NCBI GenBank assembly: GCA_029558715.1
Contig: JAKQEA010000100.1
Location: forward strand, 1 to 64,000
Reading direction: 5' to 3'
Length of the DNA: 64,000 bases
Source of the DNA: Bacteroidota bacterium
Lineage (GTDB): Bacteria; Bacteroidota; Bacteroidia; Chitinophagales; Chitinophagaceae
Of this stretch, positions 1 through 10,004 are shown piece by piece (positions within the stretch are counted from its first letter, which is position 1; each line of letters begins with the position of its first letter). The notes under the pieces are model-generated. The model was not told the DNA's origin, searched no databases, and was given only the letters and a program-made list of their open reading frames with translations. Both the position numbers and the translations under genes were made by a program.

Positions 1-105
1 GGCTTTGGCATAGTATATTTTGTACAACAAATTTTAAAAACTAATTAGCCTTTTGCAATCTCTATTTATACAGTCCAAATGTGAATAAACCACCTTCAAA
101 AACTG

Positions 106-132
106 AAAAAGGCTGCCCCTTTTTGGACAGCC
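106..132 (-). terminator. Intrinsic terminator downstream of the ROK gene
   Basis: On the minus strand GGCTGTCC-loop-GGGCAGCC followed by TTTTT; lies just past the stop of the 163..1119 CDS. Confidence 0.75.
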
Positions 133-162
133 CCTTTGTAATTAAATATTGTAATCAAAAGG

Positions 163-1119
163 TTATTCTTCCCATACAAGAGCGCTGGCACCCAATATCG
201 CTGCATCTGCTTCTTTCAGTTCGCTGAACATCAGTTTTACTTTATTCTTAAAAACCTGTATCAGGTTTTCTTCCATTGCCTTCCGGGTTGGATTGATGAT
301 CAGGTCACCGGCCTTCGTTAAGCCGCCGAATAAAATTATCGCTTCAGGAGAGGAGAACATAATAAAATTAGCCAGTGCTTCACCGAGTATCTGCCCGGTA
401 AACTCAAATATCTGCAGGGCGATCTTATCACCCTTAACAGCACAATCATATACTGCCTGGCTGGTAAGATCGTTCAGTGAGTAAGTTCTCAGCAGACTTT
501 CAGTATCCGGGTTTTCTGTAAGTATCTCTATAGCCGTTTCTCTTACTCCGGTGGCAGAGGCGTAAGCTTCCAGCGAACCCCTGATGCCTGTTCCTTTATG
601 CATTCTTCCGCCGGGTCTCACCACCACATGTCCCAGTTCACCGGCAAATCCATCATGCCCCAGCACAATTTTACCATCGATCACAATACCACTACCCACA
701 CCAGTACCTAATGTGATAGTGATAAAATGTTTCATCCCCTTGGCGCAGCCATACATCATTTCACCTACCGCTGCCGCATTGGCATCGTTGGTAAGTTTTA
801 CTTTCATATCAAACTTTTCCGACATCATACTGGCAATAGGAATGATGCCTTTCCATTTCAGGTTGGCTGCATGTTCAATATTACCGGTGTAATAATTACC
901 ATTGGGGGCGCCCACTCCAATACCCACAAACTCTTTAGCACCACCAGCTTTTTTTATCATGGGCGATAATTGCAAAAACAATTCATCAATGAATTCCTGC
1001 ACATTTTCATGTTCGTTGGTAAGGGCTCTTCCCTGTTCAATGATTTCACCATTACGGTCAACCACACCAAATTTGGTGTTAGTACCGCCGATATCAATAC
1101 CAATTGCAAAATCTGCCAT
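163..1119 (-). CDS. ROK family sugar kinase (glucokinase-like)
   Basis: MADFAIGIDIGGTNTKFGVVD, TLGTGVGSGIVIDG and GELGHVVVRPGG motifs; start moved from 1158 to the internal Met at 1119, which removes overlap with the upstream gene. Confidence 0.9.
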   Translation of the reverse strand: MADFAIGIDIGGTNTKFGVVDRNGEIIEQGRALTNEHENVQEFIDELFLQLSPMIKKAGGAKEFVGIGVGAPNGNYYTGNIEHAANLKWKGIIPIASMMSEKFDMKVKLTNDANAAAVGEMMYGCAKGMKHFITITLGTGVGSGIVIDGKIVLGHDGFAGELGHVVVRPGGRMHKGTGIRGSLEAYASATGVRETAIEILTENPDTESLLRTYSLNDLTSQAVYDCAVKGDKIALQIFEFTGQILGEALANFIMFSSPEAIILFGGLTKAGDLIINPTRKAMEENLIQVFKNKVKLMFSELKEADAAILGASALVWEE

Positions 1120-1141
1120 AATCTGAATTTGAGTTATATGA

Positions 1142-2800
1142 TTAATGTCCGCCAGCACTTACTTCTGCATCGTAGTCGATACCTTGTTTTCTGAGGATGC
1201 CTTTTACTGCAAATGCGAAAAACGCCAGGTAGACAAAGCAGAGAGCTGCAATTATATATGATTGATGTATGCCGATAATGTCAGCTAATTTTCCCTGTAT
1301 AGGAGGGATGATACCACCTCCAAGAATCATCATGATCAAAAACGCTGACCCTTCAGAAGTATATTTTCCCAAACCAGCGATCGAAAGACTGAAAATACTT
1401 GGCCACATAATAGAGCAAACAAGACCACCGCTTAAAAATGCATAAATAGCAACTGTCCCGGTTGTTAAAAGGCCTATCACCATTGCAGCTATCCCAAGTA
1501 CACTGAATATCAGCATGGTCCGGGCTGGTTTGTCTTTGCTGAGATAGAAAGCAACTATCTGTATCAATACACAAATAACATAGTAATATAGTGGCTCCAT
1601 ATCATATTTAGCCAGTGTGTTTATGCCAATAAGAATTCCAAATGCAACCAACGGAACAATAAACCGCAGGATATTTTTTGTTTGCTCTGATAATTTGAAA
1701 ACGCTGATTGCTCCGGTCCAGCGGCCTATCATAAGACTACCCCAATACATAATGATATAAGGAGTGGCTTCCGAAGCTGAATGCGAACCGAAACTTTTCT
1801 GCTTAAGTAATTCACCAAGGTTGCTTCCAATGGCTACTTCCACACCCACATAAACAAAAATGGCAAGCATGCCAAGTACCAACTGGGGATATTGCATTGG
1901 TCCCCATCCATCAGCTTTTTTCTTTGCACTAAGATTGGAGAATAACAAACCTCCCACTACGACTACCAAAGCACCAATAAGCCATTTAAGCCTGTATGCT
2001 TCCATTGCATGTTTTTCCGCATCAGAAGCGTTGGTAAGATCTGTCTTATAACTACTGAATACAGGAACGAACATTACGATTAGCAGGCCCGTCATTATTA
2101 GCAACGTATAGAGAGCTTTGTTTGCTTTTTCCGTTGTTTCCACCATTTTGCCGGAAGGCACTTTCTTTGAAAAATAAAACAAGGCTGCAGCACCGATAAA
2201 TAATATGCCGACAAAAGTGTAGAGGATGATAACCTTTGAAAGACTTAGGGATGCTATTTTTTCATCAGTAATTGCTGCAGTGGTTCCAAACAAAGCAAGA
2301 GCCACTATCAACGGACCTACTGATGTACCAAATGAATTTACGCCACCGCCCAGGTTAACACGGCTTGTACCCGTAGCCGGATCTCCGAGTGAAATGGCAA
2401 ATGGCTGTGCGGCGGTTTGTTGTAGTGAAAAACCCAGTGCCACAATAAACAACCCCATAAGCATACCGCCAAAACTGTTTCCCTGCACTGCCAGGATCAT
2501 TGCAGCGGCTCCCAATGCGGAAAATAACAAGCCATACACGATACTGTTTTTATAGCCCCATTTACCTACGAGATCCTTGCCGCCAAATGCTCCATATGCG
2601 AACAATATCAGTGCTCCAATGTAATAGGCAGTATAAAATGCAAAATCAATTAACTGGCTCTGGAATTGGTCAAGGTGAAAATAGTGCTTACAAAAAGGGA
2701 TAAACACACTGTTGCCTGCAGCAATAAAGCCCCAGAAAAAGAAAACAGTGACCAGTGTTCCTAATGCGCCGTAATTCGTTGGTTGTTTGGGTTGACTCAT
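1142..2800 (-). CDS. Sugar MFS transporter (FucP/glucose-galactose porter-like)
   Basis: Multiple hydrophobic segments; [17 protein letters not shown]-terminus and [11 protein letters not shown] motif. Confidence 0.85.
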   Translation of the reverse strand: MSQPKQPTNYGALGTLVTVFFFWGFIAAGNSVFIPFCKHYFHLDQFQSQLIDFAFYTAYYIGALILFAYGAFGGKDLVGKWGYKNSIVYGLLFSALGAAAMILAVQGNSFGGMLMGLFIVALGFSLQQTAAQPFAISLGDPATGTSRVNLGGGVNSFGTSVGPLIVALALFGTTAAITDEKIASLSLSKVIILYTFVGILFIGAAALFYFSKKVPSGKMVETTEKANKALYTLLIMTGLLIVMFVPVFSSYKTDLTNASDAEKHAMEAYRLKWLIGALVVVVGGLLFSNLSAKKKADGWGPMQYPQLVLGMLAIFVYVGVEVAIGSNLGELLKQKSFGSHSASEATPYIIMYWGSLMIGRWTGAISVFKLSEQTKNILRFIVPLVAFGILIGINTLAKYDMEPLYYYVICVLIQIVAFYLSKDKPARTMLIFSVLGIAAMVIGLLTTGTVAIYAFLSGGLVCSIMWPSIFSLSIAGLGKYTSEGSAFLIMMILGGGIIPPIQGKLADIIGIHQSYIIAALCFVYLAFFAFAVKGILRKQGIDYDAEVSAGGH

Positions 2801-3017
2801 AGCAATCGATTAATTAATAATAGTGCTGAAAGTATGACAATTTTCATTTACATTAAAAAAACCCCTGTCGGGCTTGTTGACAGCTTGTCTAAAAAAAAAT
2901 TAAACAGATTTAGGGGTATTTGTGAAAAGCAGCAATATCAACCCTTTTTTTCTGTAATATCATGTTGGCTATGAAAATAATCACCTAAATTTCCATTCAA
3001 ATCTTGTTATCAGAAGT

Positions 3018-4439
3018 ATGGAGATAATTCATATTGCGGCAGAATGTTATCCGGTGGCAAAAGCAGGTGGCCTTGGTGATGTGGTTGGCGCATTGCCAAA
3101 ATACCAGGCAGAGTTAGGTCATGTTGCTAAAGTGGTCATGCCAATGTACCGCACCAAATTCCTTTATAATAATGAGTGGGAATTGGTGCACCAGGGTAAT
3201 CAGCATATCGGCCCGCATCATTTTAATTATAGTGTTATTAAAGAAAAAACCAATAAACTTGGTTTTGATCTTTACCTGCTTGATATAAACGGGCTGCTTG
3301 ACAGAGAAAAGATATATGGCTACGACGATGATACAGAACGTTTTTTAGCTTTCCAGGTGGCTGTGTGTGACTGGATGAATAAATGGCAGCATTCTCCTGA
3401 CGTAATACATTGCCATGACCACCACACTGGTCTTATTCCCTTTATGGTAAAATACTGTTTTGAGTTCAGGCAGAAATTGTCTGAAATCCCAACAGTGCTT
3501 ACGGTGCACAATGCCCAATACCAGGGATGGATCGGTTGGGATAAGTATTATTTACTTCCTCCGTTCGATTCATGGAAATGGGGGATGCTGGATTGGGCAA
3601 ATTCAATTAATCCCCTGGCATCGGCGGTAAAATGTGCCTGGAAAGTAACAACAGTCAGTCATAGCTACCTTGATGAGTTAAAGGGTGCAGCTAATGGCCT
3701 GGAAAATTTGTTTGAGTATGAGCAAGGAAAAAGTTCAGGCATCTTAAATGGTATTGACACTCATGTCTGGGATCCGGTCACTGATTCAATGATCATCAAG
3801 AATTATGACAAGGAATTGGTTGAAAAAGGAAAAAAGAAAAATAAAAAAGAACTGGCGGGGCAATTTGGATTAGATCCGGACAAGCCACTAATATCATTTA
3901 TCGGAAGGCTGGTGGGAGAAAAGGCAGCAGATCTTTTGCCTGAAGCTATCAGCCAATCTATTTACCAGCATCATGGCAATGCCAACTTTTTAATTCTTGG
4001 TTCCGGTGATCCGGAACTGGAGGACAGGCTTGACCAGATGAAACACCAGTTTAATGGATACTATAACTCATATATCGGGTATAGTGAGCCATTAAGTCAT
4101 CTTATTTATGCCGGGTCAGATTTTTTGCTCATGCCCAGCCGGGTGGAACCATGCGGGTTGAACCAGATGTATGCACTGAGATACGGGACAGTGCCTATGG
4201 TAAGAAATGTAGGTGGATTAAGGGATACTGTTACTGATATGGGTGACTGGCAGGGCTTTGGTATCCGGTTTGACCAGGCCTCTGTCGGAGATATTACATA
4301 TTCGGTAGGCCGGGCTATTGACCTTTACAATAATAAACATGAACTTTATAACTGGATGCGCAGCCATATGATGACCATTGATCACTCCTGGGATTCATCT
4401 GCACAACAGTATATTGACCTATACAAATCACTGAAATAA
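3018..4439 (+). CDS. glgA: Glycogen synthase
   Basis: IHIAAECYPVAKAGGLGDVVGALPK (KxGGL), LTVHNAQYQG, MPSRVEPCGLNQMYALRYGTVP; GT5-type synthase. Confidence 0.95.
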   Translation: MEIIHIAAECYPVAKAGGLGDVVGALPKYQAELGHVAKVVMPMYRTKFLYNNEWELVHQGNQHIGPHHFNYSVIKEKTNKLGFDLYLLDINGLLDREKIYGYDDDTERFLAFQVAVCDWMNKWQHSPDVIHCHDHHTGLIPFMVKYCFEFRQKLSEIPTVLTVHNAQYQGWIGWDKYYLLPPFDSWKWGMLDWANSINPLASAVKCAWKVTTVSHSYLDELKGAANGLENLFEYEQGKSSGILNGIDTHVWDPVTDSMIIKNYDKELVEKGKKKNKKELAGQFGLDPDKPLISFIGRLVGEKAADLLPEAISQSIYQHHGNANFLILGSGDPELEDRLDQMKHQFNGYYNSYIGYSEPLSHLIYAGSDFLLMPSRVEPCGLNQMYALRYGTVPMVRNVGGLRDTVTDMGDWQGFGIRFDQASVGDITYSVGRAIDLYNNKHELYNWMRSHMMTIDHSWDSSAQQYIDLYKSLK

Positions 4440-4450
4440 AAAGATCGGTT

Positions 4451-5743
4451 ATGGCAATCAGAACTATCACTCACACGAAGGAAATCCTATCGGTTATTCT
4501 AGGCGGCGGTGCCGGATCAAGATTATACCCGTTAACAGCCAGTCGTTCAAAACCAGCCGTTCCTATAGCAGGTAAATACAGGTTGGTGGACATCCCTATT
4601 TCAAACTGTTTGAATAATGGAATAGGCAGAATGTTTGTATTGACGCAATTCAATTCAGCCTCCCTGAACAGGCATATTAAAAATACCTATCACTTCAGCG
4701 CTTTCAGTAAAGCCTTTGTGGATATACTGGCGGCAGAACAAACGCCGGATAACCCTACCTGGTACCAGGGAACAGCCGATGCGGTGCGGCAGGGATTGAG
4801 ACATATCGAGCCATTTGAAAGCGACTATATACTGATTCTCTCAGGTGATCAGTTGTATCAGATGGACTTTGCAGAAATGCTGGACAATCATAAAGCACTG
4901 GGAGCTGATATTTCGGTTGCCACAATCCCTGTTGCACAAAGAGAGGCGCCAGAATTCGGTATTTTGAAAAGTAACAAAGGATTGATCACCTCTTTCATTG
5001 AGAAACCCAAGAAAGAAGTGCTTGGTGATTGGGTAAGCGATACGGGAGAAGAGATGCAAAATGCAGGGCGGATCTACCTTGCTTCAATGGGTATCTATAT
5101 TTTTAACAGGAACCTGCTGTTTGATATGTTGCGGACAGAGTTTAAAGATGCTACCGATTTTGGTAAAGAGATCATTCCTCAATCGATCAGCAAGTATAAT
5201 GTTGCCAGTTATCAATACACCGGCTACTGGACGGATATCGGGAATATCTATTCTTTCTTTGAGGCAAACCTGGATCTTACAAAAGATATTCCTGATTTTA
5301 ATATGTTTGACAGTGACAGAACCATTTATACCAGGCCAAGGATGCTGCCTCCGGCCAAGATCAGCGGCACTACATTGGAGAAAACATTAATTGCCGAGGG
5401 CTCTATCATAAACGCCTCAAGAGTTGAGCATTCGGTAATTGGTATTCGCAGCAGGGTAGGACATGGTAGTACAGTCGTCAGCACATACATCATGGGTAGT
5501 GACTATTATGAGACTCTGGTCGATATAGCTTCTGCAGCTGAGAAAGGTATTCCTTTACTGGGAGTTGGTGACAGATGCTATATAAAAAATGCAATTTTGG
5601 ACAAGAATGTGCGGATAGGAAATGATGTTCGTATCAATGGCGGACCACATTTGGAAAATACAGATCATGCTCTTTACACGGTGAAAGATGGAATTGTAGT
5701 AGTTAAAAAAGGAGCCATTATTCCTAACGGGTTTGTTATCTGA
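4451..5743 (+). CDS. glgC: Glucose-1-phosphate adenylyltransferase
   Basis: ILGGGAGSRLYPLTASRSKPAVPIAGKYRLVDIPISNCLNNG, WYQGTADAVRQ, YWTDIGNIYSFFEANLDL. Confidence 0.96.
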   Translation: MAIRTITHTKEILSVILGGGAGSRLYPLTASRSKPAVPIAGKYRLVDIPISNCLNNGIGRMFVLTQFNSASLNRHIKNTYHFSAFSKAFVDILAAEQTPDNPTWYQGTADAVRQGLRHIEPFESDYILILSGDQLYQMDFAEMLDNHKALGADISVATIPVAQREAPEFGILKSNKGLITSFIEKPKKEVLGDWVSDTGEEMQNAGRIYLASMGIYIFNRNLLFDMLRTEFKDATDFGKEIIPQSISKYNVASYQYTGYWTDIGNIYSFFEANLDLTKDIPDFNMFDSDRTIYTRPRMLPPAKISGTTLEKTLIAEGSIINASRVEHSVIGIRSRVGHGSTVVSTYIMGSDYYETLVDIASAAEKGIPLLGVGDRCYIKNAILDKNVRIGNDVRINGGPHLENTDHALYTVKDGIVVVKKGAIIPNGFVI

Positions 5744-5754
5744 TTTGATTGTTC

Positions 5755-5777
5755 AAAGGAGGCTATATGCTTCCTTT
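5755..5777 (+). terminator. Intrinsic terminator after glgC
   Basis: AAAGGAGGC-tatat-GCTTCCTTT followed by a T run. Confidence 0.7.
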
Positions 5778-5858
5778 TTTATGTTCACAAAATGTGTACT
5801 TCTTACATAATATACTTAACTTTCCTGTTCTGATTTTTTATTGCTAAAAACGATTGCT

Positions 5859-7373
5859 ATGTCTACAATTACTGTTAGTGGAAAGCCGCGGCTCTCTTTG
5901 GCTCAGATCATAAATATGAGTGTTGGTTTTTTTGGGATACAGTTTGCATTTGGTCTTCAAAATGCCAATGTGAGTAGAATATTTCAGACATTAGGAGCAA
6001 AAATTGAGGAAATTCCCATTCTTTGGATAGCAGCACCACTTACAGGACTTATTATTCAGCCTATTATCGGACACATGAGCGATAAAACCTGGCTCGGTAA
6101 GTGGGGAAGACGCAGACCTTATTTCATGACAGGAGCCATCTTTGCATCTTTAGCTCTTTTTGTTTTTCCTAATGTAACTGCTTTATGGATGGCAGCGGTG
6201 ATGCTCTGGTTACTAGATGCATCAATAAATATTTCAATGGAACCATTCAGAGCATTTGTCGGAGATATGTTGCCCGATTCACAAAGAACAGCTGGCTTTG
6301 CAATGCAAAGTTTTTTTATCGGGATCGGTGCTGTAATTTCTTCGCTGATGCCATATATTCTTACGGAGTTTGGTGTAGCGAATGAAGCTCCGCCTGGTGT
6401 AATACCTGACTCAGTAAGAATCTCTTTCATAATTGGAGCTGTTTTATACATGCTGGCTATTTCGTATACAGTTTTCACAACAAGAGAATATTCTCCCGAT
6501 GAGCTAAAATCCTTCGGAGATATCCGTGAAGGTGATGAGCATGTTACAATCAAAACAAAACTTTCATCTTTTCTAAATAAGGGCTTAGTGTGGTTTTTGA
6601 TTGGGGTGGTTTTATCTGCGGTTTTGTATTTTTATAACTCTTCTGCTTCTCAGCCACTCGAAAAAGAATTGTATGTGCTTTCAGGTGGGATCGCAGCTTT
6701 TGGATTGTTTCAGTTATTTGCCTGGTTTCTTCAGTCCAGAAAAATAAGTAATGGATTTGTTGAAGTAATGGATGATTTGAACTTTCTTCCTGCTACTATG
6801 AAAAAACTGGCAGTGGTTCAGTTTTTTTCCTGGTTTGCATTATTTGCGATGTGGATTTATTCAACACCTGCCTTAGCTCAGCATATTGCAGGTACTACAG
6901 ATGCCAGTTCGGCTGCTTACAACAAGATGGGTAACTGGGTAGGTGTTTTATTTGCCTGGTACAATGGATTTGCTGCCATATTCGCTTTTTTATTACCGGT
7001 ATTATCAAAAAAATTCTCAAGACCAGTAACGCATATGATTGCACTGATCGCAGGCGGGCTAGGGCTCATTTCATATTATTTTTTCAAAGATGAAAACCTG
7101 CTTATTATAAGTATGGCAGGTATCGGTCTTGCATGGTGCAGTATACTTGCAATGCCTTATTCAATGCTGACGACGGCTTTGCCTGCCAATAAAATGGGAG
7201 TATATATGGGTATTTTCAATTTCTTTATTGTTATACCTCAAATTCTGGCAGCTACTTTATTAGGCATTTTCACCAAGCATCTTTTTAACGGAAATGCTAT
7301 TATGACAATTGTACTCGGAGGTTGCTCAATGATTGTGGCAGCTTTACTTACATTAAGAATTAAAGACAAATAA
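5859..7373 (+). CDS. SLC45/maltose-type MFS transporter
   Basis: GFFGIQFAFGLQNANVSRIFQTLGA, PIIGHMSDKTWLGKWGRRRPY; ATG at 5859 preferred to the TTG at 5841. Confidence 0.88.
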   Translation: MSTITVSGKPRLSLAQIINMSVGFFGIQFAFGLQNANVSRIFQTLGAKIEEIPILWIAAPLTGLIIQPIIGHMSDKTWLGKWGRRRPYFMTGAIFASLALFVFPNVTALWMAAVMLWLLDASINISMEPFRAFVGDMLPDSQRTAGFAMQSFFIGIGAVISSLMPYILTEFGVANEAPPGVIPDSVRISFIIGAVLYMLAISYTVFTTREYSPDELKSFGDIREGDEHVTIKTKLSSFLNKGLVWFLIGVVLSAVLYFYNSSASQPLEKELYVLSGGIAAFGLFQLFAWFLQSRKISNGFVEVMDDLNFLPATMKKLAVVQFFSWFALFAMWIYSTPALAQHIAGTTDASSAAYNKMGNWVGVLFAWYNGFAAIFAFLLPVLSKKFSRPVTHMIALIAGGLGLISYYFFKDENLLIISMAGIGLAWCSILAMPYSMLTTALPANKMGVYMGIFNFFIVIPQILAATLLGIFTKHLFNGNAIMTIVLGGCSMIVAALLTLRIKDK

Positions 7374-7379
7374 CTTTCT

Positions 7380-9257
7380 ATGAAAAAGATACTATTGATA
7401 GTATTTCTTTTATTCAGCTATACCATAAGAGCACAAAATGTTTATCCTTCACACTGGTGGGTGGGAATGAAAAACACTTCGCTACAACTGATGATACATA
7501 GTGAAAAAAATATTGCAGTCGACAAGCTGGTCTTTTTATCTTCAAGCCCGGATATTAAAGTTATCAGGATTCACAAACTTGAGAACCGTCATTACCTGAT
7601 TGTTGATCTTGCCATATCAAAAAATGCAAGACCTCAAAAGGTCAGGTTTTCCTTTGGCGGAATTATCAAAAATGAATGGAATTCATTTGAGTATGAGTTT
7701 AAAGCCAGAAACCCTGAAAACGGCATATCAAGGGTACAGGGAGTAACAGCCAAAGACTTTATTTACCTGATGATACCTGACCGCTTCGCCAACGGCGATC
7801 CTTCTAATGACATAATTCCGGAATACAGGGATAAAGTGAATGACAGGAAAAATATGTTTGCCCGGCATGGTGGTGACTTTCGGGGCATTTTAAACCGGCT
7901 GAAATATTTTAACCAGTTGGGTGTAACTACACTGTGGCTTACACCGGTTATTGAAAATAATATGCCCCAGGTGAATGAATGGGGAAATATGATAGCTGGC
8001 TATCATGGTTATTGGTTTACCGACCATTACCAGGTTGACAAAAGGCTGGGAGGGAATGAGGGATATAAAGAGTTTTGTAATGAACTGCACAAGAATGGAA
8101 TGAAAGTGATTCAGGATGCCGTGTACAACCATGTTGGCAACCATCATTGGCTTGCCCTCGATCCGCCTTCAAAAGACTGGTTCAACACATCACAGGGTGA
8201 TAAAGGACCAAATCACCGGGAAGAAGTTTTCTTTGACCCTTATGCATCTTCTTTTGACAGAACACAAATGCTTGACGGATGGTTTGTGCCTCATTTACCT
8301 GATTTGAATCAGCGTAACCCATTTGTAGCGACCTTCTTAATACAGCATGCTATCTGGACAACAGAGGAATATGGTATAGACGGATGGAGAGTGGATACAT
8401 ATAAGTACTGCGAAGAGCAATTTCTGAATGATATCAATACGGCTCTCGCAAGGGAATTCCCACGTCTCACCGTTTTTGGTGAATCATGGGTGAATACTTT
8501 AACTGCCAATGCCTATTTTACACAAAGTAATATCAATGCTCCTTTCAGGCATAATGCAAAAGGAATGCTTGATTTTCAAAATTGCTTTGCTATGCTGGCC
8601 GGTATGAATGAAGGATTTGGCTGGTCAAATGGAGTAGGTAAAATGTATGTGACACTGGCACAGGATGTATTGTACAAGGACCCCATGAATAACTGCATTT
8701 TCCTGGATAATCATGATATGGACAGGGTATTCTCAGTAGTAGACGAGGATTGGAAAAAACTGAAAATGGGCATGAACTGGCTGTTTACCCTTCGCGGTAT
8801 ACCACAATTGTATTATGGTACAGAAGTGTTGATGAAGAATAAAAAGACCAGTACCGATGCAACGGTTAGAGAAGATTTTCCCGGTGGCTGGCCTGATGAT
8901 AAGGATAAAGAGAACCGGTTTACCAAAGAGGGAAGGAGTGAAAAGCAAAATGAGGTCTTTAATTATATAACTGCTCTTGCAGGTTTCAGAAGAAATTCTT
9001 CTGCCATCACTTCAGGAAAAATGATGCAATTTATTCCGAAGGACGGACTTTATGTTTATTTCCGCTATGATAACCGGCAAACAGTGATGGTTATTACCAA
9101 TACAGGGGAAAAATCTGTCCGGCCTGACTGGACCGTATTTGCAGAACGAACAAATGGGTTTACTCAGGCAAGAGATATTGTTACGGGAAAAACAAGATCC
9201 CTGAAAGAGATGGAGATCGGTTCGAAAGAAAGTTTTGTCTTTGAACTTATAAAATGA
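7380..9257 (+). CDS. Secreted GH13 alpha-amylase family protein (cyclomaltodextrinase/neopullulanase-like)
   Basis: Signal peptide; GH13 motifs VIQDAVYNHVG, GWRVDTYKY, FGESW, LDNHDMDR. Confidence 0.92.
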   Translation: MKKILLIVFLLFSYTIRAQNVYPSHWWVGMKNTSLQLMIHSEKNIAVDKLVFLSSSPDIKVIRIHKLENRHYLIVDLAISKNARPQKVRFSFGGIIKNEWNSFEYEFKARNPENGISRVQGVTAKDFIYLMIPDRFANGDPSNDIIPEYRDKVNDRKNMFARHGGDFRGILNRLKYFNQLGVTTLWLTPVIENNMPQVNEWGNMIAGYHGYWFTDHYQVDKRLGGNEGYKEFCNELHKNGMKVIQDAVYNHVGNHHWLALDPPSKDWFNTSQGDKGPNHREEVFFDPYASSFDRTQMLDGWFVPHLPDLNQRNPFVATFLIQHAIWTTEEYGIDGWRVDTYKYCEEQFLNDINTALAREFPRLTVFGESWVNTLTANAYFTQSNINAPFRHNAKGMLDFQNCFAMLAGMNEGFGWSNGVGKMYVTLAQDVLYKDPMNNCIFLDNHDMDRVFSVVDEDWKKLKMGMNWLFTLRGIPQLYYGTEVLMKNKKTSTDATVREDFPGGWPDDKDKENRFTKEGRSEKQNEVFNYITALAGFRRNSSAITSGKMMQFIPKDGLYVYFRYDNRQTVMVITNTGEKSVRPDWTVFAERTNGFTQARDIVTGKTRSLKEMEIGSKESFVFELIK

Positions 9258-10004
9258 TCAGATAAAGAAGTTAATGATCAGCTTACTACCGTAGGTACCC
9301 CAATCTTTCGAAATGGTTGACAGTTGGGTGATCATGGATGAACGGTTCACTTTTTTACCCCGGGTGGCAGGTGTCACTTTACTCATATTTATATCCAGCA
9401 CTTCTACCTTAGTGGCAAACCAGGTTGCATGCAGTCTTGGAATACCCATACCAAGTATCATTCCGGGTAATCCCTGTATACCTTCGGGCCCTCCATTAAC
9501 CAATAACTCTTCGGTATAGAATGCGAAGATGGCGATTGTATCGTATAAAATGCCTACCGCTTTTCTGCAATCATACCCGGCGATAGTTCTTACATCACAG
9601 GTAATCTTCCATTTTATTTTCAGCAAACTGTCTTCCACTAAAAAAGTTTCTTCAAATACAGGCTTTTGAGAAATAGTAACTCCTTTCTTGTAGTCTGTAT
9701 AAACTATGTTTTTATCGCCAACCGGTCTGTACCACATCCTTGGATCAACTGGTACTTCTTTTCCTGGTTTATACAGAGAACGGGCCGTATCGCCGGTGAA
9801 TTCGTAATAACTCAGCATAGAGACAGGGTACCTGTCCTTATTTTGTTCATACCAGCTGTTTCCTTCCTGCAGTTCTTTCATCAACTGCCGGACACTGGTG
9901 GTTTTTTCAAACTCCACTTTGATAGCAGGAGAGAAGCGAACCTGTGCTTGGATAGTTTGCATACTTAATGCAACCACAATAGTGTATAAAATTTTGTTTA
10001 TCAT
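9258..10004 (-). CDS. GLPGLI family protein
   Basis: Signal peptide; EELLVNGGPEGIQGLPGMILGMGIPRLHATWFATKV contains the family-defining GLPG(M/L)I motif. Confidence 0.85.
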   Translation of the reverse strand: MINKILYTIVVALSMQTIQAQVRFSPAIKVEFEKTTSVRQLMKELQEGNSWYEQNKDRYPVSMLSYYEFTGDTARSLYKPGKEVPVDPRMWYRPVGDKNIVYTDYKKGVTISQKPVFEETFLVEDSLLKIKWKITCDVRTIAGYDCRKAVGILYDTIAIFAFYTEELLVNGGPEGIQGLPGMILGMGIPRLHATWFATKVEVLDINMSKVTPATRGKKVNRSSMITQLSTISKDWGTYGSKLIINFFI

